This document shows positions 63,905-64,000 of a DNA stretch of 64,000 bases, piece by piece; the stretch's first letter is position 1; every line of letters begins with the position of its first letter. A program made the translations under genes and the position numbers. The notes under the pieces were generated by a model that had not been told where the DNA came from, did not search any database, and was given only the letters and a program-made list of their open reading frames with translations. The DNA comes from Amblyornis subalaris (lineage: Eukaryota; Chordata; Aves; Passeriformes; Ptilonorhynchidae), in the NCBI GenBank assembly GCA_018881555.1, contig JACAXG010000206.1, positions 171,961-235,960 on the forward strand, in the 5' to 3' direction.

Positions 63905-64000
63905 CAAGGAGGAGGAGAAGGAGAAGGAGAAGGAGAAGGAGAAGGAGAAGGAGAAGGAGAAGGAGAAGGAGAAGGAGAAGGAGAAGGAGAAGGAGAAGGA
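63905..64000 (+). repeat. (GGAGAA)n purine repeat, continues off window
   Basis: At least 95 bases of near-perfect hexamer repeat, all purines on the plus strand. Its full length is not visible. Confidence 0.97.

Larger units (their letters stand above)
62775..64000 (-). other. BLK: BLK 5' intron, partial
   Basis: This sequence lies upstream of the first visible BLK exon. It contains a C-rich stretch near 63010-63030, an antisense CR1 fragment at 63361-63655 and the (GGAGAA)n tract at the edge. I searched the minus strand for a start exon beginning Met-Gly. Every candidate is either stopped within three codons or lies inside the CR1, so the unique-region exons must be further right. Confidence 0.8.

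Overview
This is a stretch of vertebrate nuclear DNA, most likely from a bird. The sequence shows about forty fragments of the CR1 LINE family (the dominant avian retrotransposon) in both orientations, short introns, several CpG-rich blocks and no bacterial-style gene packing. I cannot name the species.

One protein-coding gene can be supported. It lies on the minus strand from 62,774 down to its stop codon at 46,766. Ten exons joined by GT-AG introns encode the SH3, SH2 and tyrosine-kinase domains of a Src-family kinase. Exon lengths (94, 99, 104, 150, 153, 180, 77, 151, 132 and 209 bp of coding sequence) and intron phases fit the conserved Src-family layout. The C-terminal lobe, the SH2-kinase linker and an activation loop one residue shorter than that of Src point to BLK, the B-lymphoid kinase. 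The visible protein is 448 residues, open throughout, with every catalytic residue in place. About 55 N-terminal residues (the myristoylated unique region), the 5' UTR and the promoter lie beyond the right-hand edge.

Layout: 1-45.9 kb is DNA downstream of BLK with no convincing gene. It holds CR1 fragments, a pure (ATT)n microsatellite, CpG-rich blocks at 8.4-9.1, 18.0-18.5, 25.7-25.95 and 37.64-38.1 kb, and unique stretches with clustered GATA, forkhead or HNF4-like motifs. In mammals the gene downstream of BLK in the same orientation is GATA4, so this half may be the BLK-GATA4 interval. That is inference from synteny; no GATA4 coding sequence is in the window. 46.0-46.77 kb is the GC-rich BLK 3' UTR with candidate poly(A) signals. 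46.77-62.8 kb is BLK. 62.8-64.0 kb is the start of a BLK intron ending in a (GGAGAA)n tract that runs off the window.

I found no rRNA, tRNA, CRISPR, phage or intact retroelement gene, and no novel multi-gene system. The best leads are the unusual BLK tail, an imperfect hairpin at 34.67-34.73 kb, a CpG island with a TATA-like motif at 8.4-9.1 kb, and motif clusters that could be enhancers.
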